From the NCBI RefSeq assembly GCF_001696715.1, contig NZ_MBFM01000002.1:105529-169528 (forward strand): a stretch of DNA of 64,000 nt, read 5' to 3'. The DNA is from Thauera phenolivorans (GTDB lineage: Bacteria; Pseudomonadota; Gammaproteobacteria; Burkholderiales; Rhodocyclaceae). The position numbers and the translations under genes are program-made. Positions 25,023 through 34,348 of this stretch are shown here, piece by piece. Positions within the stretch are counted from its first letter, which is position 1, and every line of letters begins with the position of its first letter. The notes beneath the pieces were generated by a model that worked only from the letters and a program-made list of their open reading frames with translations, did not search any database and was not told the origin of the DNA.

Positions 25023-25856
25023 TCAGCCCTTCATCCAGGTCTTGCCCGCGATCCAGACCTTGCGCAGCGGCGTCAGCGAGGTGCGCCGGTCGAGGACGAG
25101 GAAACCGTCGGCGGCGATCTCCTCGAGCAGGGTGCGGTAGATCGCAGCCATGATCAGGCCCGGCCGCTGCGCCCTGCGATCGACCGCCGGCAGTTGGGCC
25201 AGCGCCTGGTCGTAGAAGCGCTCCGCGCGCTCGGCCTGAAAGGCCATCAGGGCGCGAAAGTTGTCGGTGTAGCGCGCCTCGAGGATGTCCTTCGCCGGCA
25301 CGTCGAACCGCTGCAGTTCGTCCACCGGCAGGTAGATGCGACCGCGGCGCGCGTCCTCGCCGACGTCGCGGATGATGTTGGTGAGCTGGAAGGCGATGCC
25401 GAGGTCGTGGGCGTACTTCAGCGTCTGCCGCTCCTGATAGCCGAAGATGCCGGCGGCGAGCAGGCCGACCACGCTCGCGACCCGGTAGCAGTAGAGCTGC
25501 AGTCCCTTGAAGTCCAGGTAGCGGGTCTGCTGCAGGTCCATCGCCATGCCGTCGATGATCTCCTCTAGCTGCTCCTCGGCCATGGCGTAGCGGCCGACCA
25601 CGTCCTGCAGCGCGAGGCCCACCGGGTGCGTCGGCGTGCCCGAATACACGCGGCCGAGTTCCTGCCGCCACCACGCGAGCTTGGCCTGGGCGAGCGAGGG
25701 GTCATGGCATTCGTCGACCACGTCGTCCACCTCGCGGCAGAAGGCGTACAGCGCGGTGATCGCCTGCCTGCGCTCGGGTGGCAGGAACATGAAGCTGTAA
25801 TAGAAGCTGGAGCCGCTCTTGGCAGCCTTTTCCTGGCAATAGTCGTGGGGATTCAT
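25023..25856 (-). CDS. hpnD: Presqualene diphosphate synthase HpnD
   Basis: Condenses two farnesyl diphosphates to presqualene diphosphate. The ATG at 25856 overlaps the hpnC stop and gives 277 residues starting MNPHDYCQEKAAKSGSSFYYSF. The two aspartate motifs of the squalene/phytoene synthase fold are visible: CREVDDVVDE near residue 45 and FQLTNIIRDVGEDARRGRIYLP near 165. A longer in-frame reading upstream belongs to another frame of hpnC and is not real. Confidence 0.95.
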   Translation of the reverse strand: MNPHDYCQEKAAKSGSSFYYSFMFLPPERRQAITALYAFCREVDDVVDECHDPSLAQAKLAWWRQELGRVYSGTPTHPVGLALQDVVGRYAMAEEQLEEIIDGMAMDLQQTRYLDFKGLQLYCYRVASVVGLLAAGIFGYQERQTLKYAHDLGIAFQLTNIIRDVGEDARRGRIYLPVDELQRFDVPAKDILEARYTDNFRALMAFQAERAERFYDQALAQLPAVDRRAQRPGLIMAAIYRTLLEEIAADGFLVLDRRTSLTPLRKVWIAGKTWMKG

Positions 25857-26689
25857 GAATTCGTTCCAGGGTGGCGCAGCGCGCGCCAGGCGAGCCGCGG
25901 CCAGTCGCCGCGGCCGAGCACCGGGCGCCGGCGAAACACGTCGTAGCCGACGGCCTCGATCTTTTCCAGGATGCGCAGCCCGCCGTGCACGACCAGGCGC
26001 AGCTCCCAGCCGATGCGCCCGGGGAGCTGGGCGGCGAGCGGCGCGCCCTGGCGCATCAGCGCGCGCGCGCGCTCGACCTGGAAGCGGAGCAGGGCCTGCC
26101 AGCGCGCATCGCAGTTGCCCGCGGCGATGTCGTCCTCGCCGACGCCGAAGCGCGCCATGTCGTCCTGCGGCAGGTAGATCCGCCCCTTGTCCCAGTCGGG
26201 CGCCACGTCCTGCCAGAAGTTGATCAGCTGCAGGCTGGTGCACACCGCATCCGACATGCGGAGCGTGTCGGGACTGGCGGCGCCGTAAAGGCACAGCATC
26301 AGCCGGCCCACCGGGTCGGCCGAGCGGCGGCAGTAGTCGCGCAGCTCGGCGAAATTGCGATAGCGGGTCTTGCCGACGTCCTGGGCGAAGGCGTCGAGAA
26401 GGTCGCGCAGCGGCTGCAGCGGCAGGCGGTGCTCGCGGATGGCGCGGCCGAGGCGCTCGAACATCGGCGCCAGGCTCGGGTCGCGCACCCCCACCCCGCG
26501 CGCGCAGGCCTCCAGCGCGAGCCGGTAGTCGTGCAGGCGGGCCAGCCGTGCCATGCTCGAGGCATCGCCTTCGTCGGCGACGTCGTCCGCGCCGCGGGCG
26601 AAGGCATAGATCGCCTCCACCGGTTCGCGCAGGCGGGCAGGCAGCAGGATCGAGGCGACAGGAAAGTTCTCGTAGTGATCGACCGGCAT
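25853..26689 (-). CDS. hpnC: Hydroxysqualene synthase HpnC
   Basis: Converts presqualene diphosphate to hydroxysqualene. I start at the ATG 26689 (MPVDHYENFPVASILLPARL), giving 278 residues; the open frame extends to 26806 but that part is low-complexity and unlike the family. Aspartate motifs: FARGADDVADEGD near residue 40 and LQLINFWQDVAPDWDKGRIYLP near 160. It is first in hpnCDE. No squalene-hopene cyclase gene is in this window, so the end product cannot be told here. Confidence 0.94.
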   Translation of the reverse strand: MPVDHYENFPVASILLPARLREPVEAIYAFARGADDVADEGDASSMARLARLHDYRLALEACARGVGVRDPSLAPMFERLGRAIREHRLPLQPLRDLLDAFAQDVGKTRYRNFAELRDYCRRSADPVGRLMLCLYGAASPDTLRMSDAVCTSLQLINFWQDVAPDWDKGRIYLPQDDMARFGVGEDDIAAGNCDARWQALLRFQVERARALMRQGAPLAAQLPGRIGWELRLVVHGGLRILEKIEAVGYDVFRRRPVLGRGDWPRLAWRALRHPGTNS

Positions 26690-26820
26690 CGGATGGGCGT
26701 CGGGCGGGCGCTGGCGCGCGCGGGTGGGGCGGGTGCTGGCGCCCTTGGGGCGCGGGGAGTATAAGCGATTCGAGCGAAGGCACGACGACCCGCCGCGAGC
26801 ATGCACGTCGCGCGGGGCGG

Positions 26821-26902
26821 TGTAGGAGCGCAGCCCCCTGCGCGATAACGGCGGTGGTGCCCGCGATGGCGGTCGCTATCGCCCTGGGGGCAGGGCTCCG
26901 GT
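26821..26902. repeat. REP-like palindrome pair
   Basis: Two inverted copies of a GGAGC-stem-GCGATA type element face each other: 26821-26850 (TGTAGGAGCGCAG then CTGCGCGATAACG) and 26873-26902 on the opposite strand (GGAGCCCTG then AGGGCGATAGCG). The layout is like a REP doublet. It sits in the 269-bp gap between the divergent hpnC and the ABC ATPase gene, which shows nothing else clear. Confidence 0.65.
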
Positions 26903-26958
26903 GGTTTCGGGCGCGGCGGTGCCGCGCCCTGTATGTTGATGTTTGATGTGATGGTCGG

Positions 26959-27632
<674 letters not shown>

Positions 27633-27636
<4 letters not shown>

Positions 27637-30191
27637 AGCCGACCCTGCGTCGCGTCTTCCTCGCCAGTCTGCTGCGCCGCCGGCTCGCCACCGCACTGTC
27701 TCTGCTGGCGATCGCGCTCGGCGTGGCGCTCGGGCTTGCGGTGCAGCTGATCCATGCTGCCGCGCTCGACGAGTTCGGCCGTGGCGTGCGCCTGCTCTCG
27801 GGCAGCGCCGACCTGCAACTGGTGGGCCCGCGCGAAGGCTTCGACGAGGCGATCTATCCGCTGCTCGCGGGTCGCCCCGAGGTGGCCGACGCCAGCCCGC
27901 TGCTCGAGGTCGAGGCGCGCTTGCCGGGGCGGGAGGACACCCTGACCGTGCTCGGCGTCGACATCTTCCGCATCGCCGCGGTGCAGCCCGCGCTGCTGCC
28001 GCGCGCCGAGGTCGGTGCCGACGTGGGCGCAGGCCGCAGTCTGCTCGCCCTCGAGCCCGATCGATTGTTCCTTTCCGAAGCCGCGCGCGATGCGCTTTCG
28101 ACGCCCGCCGTCGATAGCGACGGCAGGCCATTGCCGCCGGCACTCGCCGAGGGCAGGCTCGCGCTGCAGTCCGGGGTACGCAGCCATCGCCTGCGGGTGG
28201 CCGGGAGCCTGCCGGGCAGCAGCGCCGCGCTCGCGGTGATGGACATCGGCGCCGCGCAGCAGCTGTTCGGCCGGATCGGCGTGCTGAGCCGGGTCGACCT
28301 CGCGCTGCGCGAGGGCGTGACGCCGCAGGCGGCGATCGCCGCGCTGTCGCCGCTGCTGCCGCCGGGCGTGTCGCTGCGCGAGCCGGAGGCGGCGGCGACC
28401 GAGGTCGGCACCCTGTCGCGCGCCTACCGGGTGAACCTGACCATGCTCGCGGCGATCGCGCTGCTCACCGGCGGCTTCCTGGTGTTCTCGACCCAGCTCC
28501 TGTCGGTGGCGCGACGGCGGCGCGAGTTCGCGCTGCTACGCGCGCTCGGCCTCGAGCGCGGCGAACTGATGCGCGGTCTGCTTGCCGAGGGGGCGGCGGT
28601 CGGGCTGGGCGGCGGCCTGGGTGGCGTGGTCCTCGGCCACCTGCTCGCCGGGGCCGCGTTCCGCCTGGTCGGTGCCGATCTCGGCGCCGGCTTCTTCGAC
28701 GGGCTGAGCCCGCAACTGAGCTTCGATCCGGTGCTCGCCGCCGCCTACCTGCTGCTCGGCGTGGCTGCGGGGGTGGCAGGCACCTGGCTGCCGGCGCGCG
28801 AGGCGGCTCGTGCCGCGCCGGCTCAGGCGCTGCGCGCGGGCGCGAGCGAGCGCAGCGGCCTGCTGCAGCCGCGCCGGCGGGGCCCGGCCGCACTCGCCGC
28901 GGGCGGGCTCGCGGCGCTCGCCTGCCTGCTGCCGCCGGTGTACGGCATTCCGCTCGGTGGCTATGCCGCGGTGGTGCTTGTCCTGTTCGCCGCGGTGGCC
29001 GCGCTGCCGGCGCTGGCACGCGCGCTGCTTCCCCTGCTCGGGCGCGGGCGCAGCGCGCTGTGGCGCCTCGCCCACGCCCGCCTGAGCGCGACCCCGGGCC
29101 AAGCGGTGGTGGCGGGCGCGGGCGTCATCGCGAGCGTGGCGCTGGCGACGGCGATGTCGATCATGGTGAGCTCCTTCCGCGTCTCGGTGGACGACTGGCT
29201 CGGGCAGTTGCTACCGGCCGACCTTTACGTGCGCGCCTCGTCGGCGGCGGCGAGCGGCTACCTCGATGCGCAGGCGGTGGCGCGCATCGCCGCGCTCGAC
29301 GGGGTGGCCGATATCGGCACCACGCGGCTGGTGAACCTGCGCCTGTCGGACGAGGAGCCGGTCTTCAGCGTGCTGTCGCGGGTGGTCGGCGGCGGCTGGG
29401 GGCTGCCGCTGATCGCCGGCAGCAAGGAGGTGCCGGCGGGCGCGGCGCTGCCGCCCGTCTGGGTGTCGGAGGCTGCCGCCGACCGCCATCGCCTGGCGCT
29501 CGGCGACCGCTTCGAGCTGCCGATCGGGGGCCGCATGGAGGGCTTCGTCGTCGCCGGCATCTGGCGCGACTACGCCCGCCAGTACGGCGCGGCGGTGCTC
29601 AGCGCGCACGACTACGTGAGGCTGACCGGCGACACCCGGATCAACGACGTCGCCGTCCGCGTCGCCCCCGGCCACGAGCTGTCGGCGGTGGCGGAGCGGG
29701 TGCGAGCCCTGTTCGGTCCGGAACACGTGCGCATCGCGCTGCCGGGCGAGATCCGCGCGGCGACGCTGGAGATCTTCGACCGCACCTTCCTGATCACCTA
29801 CCTGATGGAGGCGGTGGCGGTGGTGATCGGCCTGTTCGGCATCGCCACCACCTTCGCCGCGCTGTCTACCACCCGCCAGGGCGAATTCGGCATGCTTCGC
29901 CATCTCGGGCTCACCCGCGGCGAGATCGGCCGCCTGATCGCGCTCGAGGGGGCGATCACCGCCGCGCTCGGCGTTGTCGCCGGGCTGCTCGCCGGCGGTG
30001 CGATCGGGTGGGTGCTGATCGAGGTCATCAACCGCCAGAGCTTCCACTGGAGCATGGACCTCGCCGTGCCCTGGAGGCCGCTTGCGCTGTTCGCTCTCAC
30101 CCTGGTGGCGCTTGCCGCCCTGGTGGCGCGCCTGGCGGGCGCGCGCGCGATGCGGCGCTCTGCGGTGCTGGCGGTGAAGGCGGACTGGTGA
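27633..30191 (+). CDS. FtsX-family ABC permease, double-length (AttF+AttG-like fusion)
   Basis: Inner-membrane permease of the MacB/LolE superfamily. The GTG start overlaps the ATPase stop. At 852 residues it holds two FtsX modules: an N-terminal helix (LATALSLLAIALGVALGLAV), a periplasmic domain, three helices near 270-400 (RRRREFALLRALGLERGELM contains the coupling helix), then a second set from about 420 with its own periplasmic domain and final helices near 730-845 (RQGEFGMLRHLGLTRGEIG). In Agrobacterium these are separate genes attF and attG. Confidence 0.9.
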
Positions 30192-30226
30192 GGCCCCGGA
30201 GTGTGAGGATGCAGAGCGAGGTTGGC

Positions 30227-31360
30227 ATGACGAAGTCTCTGATGCGGGCGTCACTGACGACGTTCGTGCTGGCGGTCGCGCTCCTGGTGGGCGCGATCGG
30301 CGCATCACGCGCGCAGCAAGCGGCGCCGTATCCGCCGGTCGTCCCCGGCGTGGCGCTGCAATTTCCGCGCGACCTCGGCGCCCATCCCGATTTCCGCACC
30401 GAGTGGTGGTACATCACCGGCTGGCTGAAGGACGAGGCGGGGGTGGAGCGCGGCTTCCAGCTCACCTTCTTCCGCGTGCGCACCCGCATCGGCGAGGACA
30501 ATCCGAGCCGCTTTGCGCCGCGCCAGCTGGTGCTCGCCCATGCCGCTGTTGCCGACCCGCAGACCGGCCGCCTGCGCCACGCCGAACGCTCGGCACGTGC
30601 CTTCGAGGGCCTTGCCGGGGCGGGCGCCGGACACACCGCGGTGCGCATCGGCGACTGGTTCCTGCGCGACGAAACGGGTCAGGGGCAGACCTACCGGACG
30701 CGGATCGAGGCGGCGGATTTCGCCTTCGAGCTCGACTTCGAGGCCGGCGAGCCGCCGGTGAAAAACGGCCGCGGTGGCTACAGCCAGAAGGCGGCGGACC
30801 CGAAGCACGCGAGTCACTACTACAGCCGGCCCTGGCTTGCGGTGCGCGGCACGCTCGCGCTCGACGGCGGGGCGCGCCCGGTCGAGGGCCATGCCTGGCT
30901 GGACCACGAGTGGTCCAGCGAGCTGATGCCCGACGGCGCGCGCGGCTGGGACTGGATCGGCATCAACCTGCACGGCGGGGGTTCGCTGATGGCGTTCCGG
31001 ATGCGCGACGGGGAGGCGCGCGCGCTGTGGACCGCCGTGACCCTGCGCGAAGGCGGCGCCGAGCACCGCGACCAGGGGCCGGCGGTGGTCGAGTTCCGCC
31101 CCCTGCGACACTGGCGCTCGCCTCGTACCGAAGTGGAATACCCGGTGGAGTGGGCGTTGCGGCTGGACACCCCGGCGGGTGCGCGCGAATTGCGCCTGCG
31201 GCCGCTGTTCGACGACCAGGAGCTCGACAGCAGGGCTTCCACCGGCGCCATCTATTGGGAGGGCGCGGTGCGTCTGTTCGAATTGCGCGAGGGCGCGGAG
31301 ACGGAAATCGGCCAGGGCTACCTGGAGATGACGGGTTACGCCGAGCGCCTGCGGATGTAG
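30227..31360 (+). CDS. AttH/CrtC-like secreted lipocalin-fold protein
   Basis: Third member of the att-like operon. I chose ATG 30227 with GAGG just upstream (377 residues); ATG 30209 is an alternative. A signal peptide (LTTFVLAVALLVGAIGASRAQ) directs it to the periplasm. The body matches the AttH/carotenoid 1,2-hydratase family: HPDFRTEWWYITGWL near residue 45, SHYYSRPWLAVRG, and GHAWLDHEWSSELM with its conserved Trp/His. Related proteins are annotated as predicted hydrolase or hydratase, but the Att context argues for a lipid-handling partner of the permease. No carotenoid gene lies nearby. Confidence 0.85.
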   Translation: MTKSLMRASLTTFVLAVALLVGAIGASRAQQAAPYPPVVPGVALQFPRDLGAHPDFRTEWWYITGWLKDEAGVERGFQLTFFRVRTRIGEDNPSRFAPRQLVLAHAAVADPQTGRLRHAERSARAFEGLAGAGAGHTAVRIGDWFLRDETGQGQTYRTRIEAADFAFELDFEAGEPPVKNGRGGYSQKAADPKHASHYYSRPWLAVRGTLALDGGARPVEGHAWLDHEWSSELMPDGARGWDWIGINLHGGGSLMAFRMRDGEARALWTAVTLREGGAEHRDQGPAVVEFRPLRHWRSPRTEVEYPVEWALRLDTPAGARELRLRPLFDDQELDSRASTGAIYWEGAVRLFELREGAETEIGQGYLEMTGYAERLRM

Positions 31361-31389
31361 GACGGGCAGGCGCGGCTGCGCCGGACGCG

Positions 31390-31412
31390 ACGCGGCGTTC
31401 GCCGCTGCTACC
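31390..31412 (-). repeat. REP-like single element
   Basis: On the minus strand it reads GGTAGCAGCGGCGAACGCCG, matching the elements near 46370 and 50345. It lies in the 152-bp gap between the AttH-like gene and rfbD. Confidence 0.5.
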
Positions 31413-31470
31413 GAAGAACCTCCGTTTGCCCGCGGGTGAGTGATGCGCCACGCCACCGACATGATCACGA

Positions 31471-31479
31471 TGCGATAAT
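31471..31479 (+). promoter_or_regulatory. Candidate extended -10 promoter of rfbD-manC
   Basis: TGCGATAAT is an extended -10 box (TG at 31471-31472, GATAAT at 31474-31479), 33 bp before the rfbD ATG. There is no convincing -35 box. Confidence 0.35.
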
Positions 31480-31512
31480 GCGCGGCCAGAACATCACGAA
31501 AAGACGCCCCGG

Positions 31513-32403
31513 ATGAAGATTCTGCTGCTAGGCAAGGACGGCCAGCTCGGTTGGGAACTGCAACGCGCGCTGGCGCCGCTGGGCGAGCTGGTGGCGCTCG
31601 GGCGCGCGGGCGGGGAGGGGCTGTGCGGCGATCTCTCGCGGCCGCAGACACTCGCCGAAAGCGTGCGCGCGCTCGCGCCCGACTTGATCGTCAACGCCGG
31701 CGCACACACCGCTGTCGACAGGGCGGAGAGCGAGTCTGCGCTCGCGCACACGATCAACGCCGAGGCGGTGGCGGCGCTCGCCGCCGAGGCGGCCAAAAGC
31801 GGTGCCTGGCTGCTGCATTACTCCACCGACTACGTCTTCGACGGCAGCGGCACGCGCGCCTGGCGCGAGGACGACCCCACCGGCCCGCTGTCGGTGTATG
31901 GGCGCAGCAAGCTCGCCGGCGAAGCGGCGATCCGCGCCAGCGGCTGCCGGCATTTGATCTTCCGCACGTCCTGGGTGTATGCGGCGCGCGGCGGCAATTT
32001 CGCCAAGACGATGCTGCGGCTCGCCGCCGAGCGCGAGCGCCTGACGGTGATCGCCGACCAGGTGGGCGCGCCCACCGGCGCCGAGCTGATCGCCGACGTC
32101 AGCGCCCACGCCATCCGTGGCGCGCTCGCCGATCCGGCGCGCGCCGGCACCTACCATCTCGCCGCTGGCGGCGAGACGAGCTGGCACGGCTACGCGAGCT
32201 TCGTCATCGATGAGGCGCGTCGCCTCGGCGTCGAGCTGAAGGTGGCCGAGATCGCGCCGATCCCGACCACCGAGTACCCGACGCCGGCGCGCCGGCCGCT
32301 CAATTCCCGCCTCGACACCACCCGGCTGCGTACCGCCTTCGGCCTCGTGCTGCCCGACTGGCGGCTCGGCGTGGCTCGCATGCTGCGCGAGACGCTGGTG
32401 TGA
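31513..32403 (+). CDS. rfbD: dTDP-4-dehydrorhamnose reductase
   Basis: Last step of dTDP-L-rhamnose synthesis for lipopolysaccharide or exopolysaccharide. The 296-residue protein is a short-chain dehydrogenase: nucleotide motif KILLLGKDGQLGWELQRAL at the start, the conserved DLIVNAGAHTAVDRAE segment, the active-site YxxxK in GPLSVYGRSKLAGE near residue 130 and YPTPARRPLNSRLD near the C-terminus. The other rml genes are not in this window. manC follows directly. Confidence 0.95.
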   Translation: MKILLLGKDGQLGWELQRALAPLGELVALGRAGGEGLCGDLSRPQTLAESVRALAPDLIVNAGAHTAVDRAESESALAHTINAEAVAALAAEAAKSGAWLLHYSTDYVFDGSGTRAWREDDPTGPLSVYGRSKLAGEAAIRASGCRHLIFRTSWVYAARGGNFAKTMLRLAAERERLTVIADQVGAPTGAELIADVSAHAIRGALADPARAGTYHLAAGGETSWHGYASFVIDEARRLGVELKVAEIAPIPTTEYPTPARRPLNSRLDTTRLRTAFGLVLPDWRLGVARMLRETLV

Positions 32404-32447
32404 ACCCGGCGTCCGCCTCTCCAGGAACAGACAACAAGAGCCCTGAC

Positions 32448-33905
32448 ATGACCATCAAGTCCGTGATCCTTTCCGGTGGCTCCGGCACCCGGCTGTGGCC
32501 CGCCTCGCGCGAGAGCCATCCCAAGCAACTGCTCGCGCTTACCGGTGAGCACTCCCTGCTGCAGGAGACTGCGCTCCGCCTGAACGGCTTTGCCGCCGGT
32601 GAGGTGGACCCGCAGGCGATCGTCGTCACCAACGCCGAGTACCGCTTCATCATCGCCGAGCAGCTGCGCCAGATCGGCGCCGCGGGCGCGAACGCGCCCC
32701 GGATCGTGCTCGAGCCGGCGGGGCGCAACACCGCGCCCGCGCTCACCCTGGCGGCACTGCTCGCGGCGAGCGAGGGCGACCCGGTGCTGCTGGTGATGCC
32801 GGCCGACCATCTGATCGGCGACGTCGCGGTCTTCCACCGGGCGATCGCCGAGGGTGCGGCGCAGGCACATAAGGGCGCCTTCGTCACCTTCGGCATCGTG
32901 CCCGCTCACGCCGAGACCGGCTATGGTTACATCCGCGCCGGCGACGCGCTGAGCGAGGCGCCGAGCGCGCGGGCGCTGGCCGAGTTCGTCGAGAAACCCG
33001 ACCCCGCCACCGCCGAGCGCTACGTCGCCAGCGGCGAGTACTTCTGGAACAGCGGCATCTTCATGATGCGGGCCTCGGCCTGGCTCGCCGCGATCGAATT
33101 CTTCCACCCGGAGATCGCTGCCGCCTGCCGGCTCGCCCACGAGGGTCGGCATCAGGACTTCGACTTCGTCCGGGTGGACGAGGCGGCTTTTCTCGCCTGT
33201 GCCTCGGAGTCGATCGACTACGCGGTGATGGAGCGCCTCACCGCCGCGCCCGAGCTTGGCCGCGCGGTGGTGGTGCCGCTCGACGCCGGCTGGTCCGACA
33301 TCGGCGCCTGGGATGCGCTGTGGGCGGTGTCGGCCAAGGACGCGGAGGGCAACGCTGCGCGCGGCGAGGTGATGTTCGAGGGCAGCCGCAACACCCTGGT
33401 GCACGCCCAGGACCGCCTCGTGGCGGCGGTCGGTTGCGATGACATGGTGATCGTCGAGACGGCGGACGCGGTGCTGGTGGCGGCAAAGGACCGCACCCAG
33501 GACGTGAAGAAGGTCGTCGCCCGGCTCAAGGCCGAGGGCCGCACGCTCACCCAGAGCCACCGCAAGGTGTATCGCCCCTGGGGCTGGTACGACTCGATCG
33601 ACCACGGCGGACGCTTCCAGGTGAAGCACATCGTGGTCAATCCGGGCGCCAAGCTCAGCCTGCAGATGCACCACCACCGTGCCGAGCACTGGATCGTCGT
33701 CAGCGGCACGGCCGAGGTCACGCGAGACGCGGATACCTTCCTGCTCGGCGAGAACCAGTCGACCTACATTCCCCTCGGTTCCACCCACCGCCTCGCCAAC
33801 CCCGGCAAGCTGCCGCTGCAGTTGATCGAGGTCCAGTCCGGCAGCTATCTGGACGAGGACGACATCGTGCGTTTCGAGGATACCTACGGGCGCGACACCA
33901 ACTGA
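32448..33905 (+). CDS. manC: Mannose-1-phosphate guanylyltransferase / mannose-6-phosphate isomerase
   Basis: Makes GDP-mannose; type II PMI enzymes also isomerise fructose-6-P to mannose-6-P. I start at ATG 32448 (MTIKSVILSGGSGTRLWPASRES, 485 residues); a GTG at 32400 overlapping rfbD would add 16 unlike residues. The nucleotidyl motif VILSGGSGTRLWP, FVEKPD and the KPWGWYD-like region RPWGWYDSIDHGGRFQVK are visible. The C-terminal cupin (LSLQMHHHRAEHWIVVSGTA) supplies metal histidines for the isomerase. Pairing with rfbD points to surface polysaccharide synthesis. Confidence 0.95.
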   Translation: MTIKSVILSGGSGTRLWPASRESHPKQLLALTGEHSLLQETALRLNGFAAGEVDPQAIVVTNAEYRFIIAEQLRQIGAAGANAPRIVLEPAGRNTAPALTLAALLAASEGDPVLLVMPADHLIGDVAVFHRAIAEGAAQAHKGAFVTFGIVPAHAETGYGYIRAGDALSEAPSARALAEFVEKPDPATAERYVASGEYFWNSGIFMMRASAWLAAIEFFHPEIAAACRLAHEGRHQDFDFVRVDEAAFLACASESIDYAVMERLTAAPELGRAVVVPLDAGWSDIGAWDALWAVSAKDAEGNAARGEVMFEGSRNTLVHAQDRLVAAVGCDDMVIVETADAVLVAAKDRTQDVKKVVARLKAEGRTLTQSHRKVYRPWGWYDSIDHGGRFQVKHIVVNPGAKLSLQMHHHRAEHWIVVSGTAEVTRDADTFLLGENQSTYIPLGSTHRLANPGKLPLQLIEVQSGSYLDEDDIVRFEDTYGRDTN

Positions 33906-33952
33906 TCCCGTTATACTCGGCACATTGATTGCTCCGTGCGATGGTGGCAGCG

Positions 33953-34336
33953 ATGAATCTGGAAAAAGTCGTCTTCGGTTTCTTCATCATGCTCGCCGCC
34001 ACGCTGAATTTCGGATTCTTCGTCGGCGACATCGAAAATCCGGCGCACCACGACGTCTATGAGCTGTTCGCGGCGCTCGTGGTGAGCATGATCGCGACTC
34101 TGCTCAAGCTCGGCGACCGCACCCAGATCGGCGCGGTCCACCTTGCGACCAGTCTGGTAGCCGACCTTCAGCTCCTGGCCGCGTCGATGGTGTGGGGCTA
34201 TGCCTCGCACGTCTCGGCGGGCGGGCTCGACCCCGAGATGACCGCTCGCATCGTCTCGCTCTCCGGCGGTGCGCTGTTCGCCAACATCGTCTCGGTGGTG
34301 ATCCTGATCTCCGAGACCATCCTGCAGCGCCGCTGA
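33953..34336 (+). CDS. DUF6394 small membrane protein
   Basis: Unknown function. From ATG 33953 it has 127 residues beginning MNLEKVVFGFFIMLAATLNFGFF; starts at 33941 or 33929 (TTG) would add a few residues. About four membrane helices alternate with short loops, and the segment LKLGDRTQIGAVHLATSLVADLQLLAA is well conserved in the family as I remember it. TATACT at 33912-33917 may be its -10 box. It is 12 bp upstream of a K+ channel gene, so it may be an accessory of that channel. Confidence 0.8.
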   Translation: MNLEKVVFGFFIMLAATLNFGFFVGDIENPAHHDVYELFAALVVSMIATLLKLGDRTQIGAVHLATSLVADLQLLAASMVWGYASHVSAGGLDPEMTARIVSLSGGALFANIVSVVILISETILQRR

Positions 34337-34348
34337 GCGCCGACCGCC

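Noticed and set aside
30227..31360. Carotenoid 1,2-hydratase acting in carotenoid synthesis
   Set aside because: No carotenoid gene nearby and the ABC ATPase/permease partners fit the attEFGH arrangement better.
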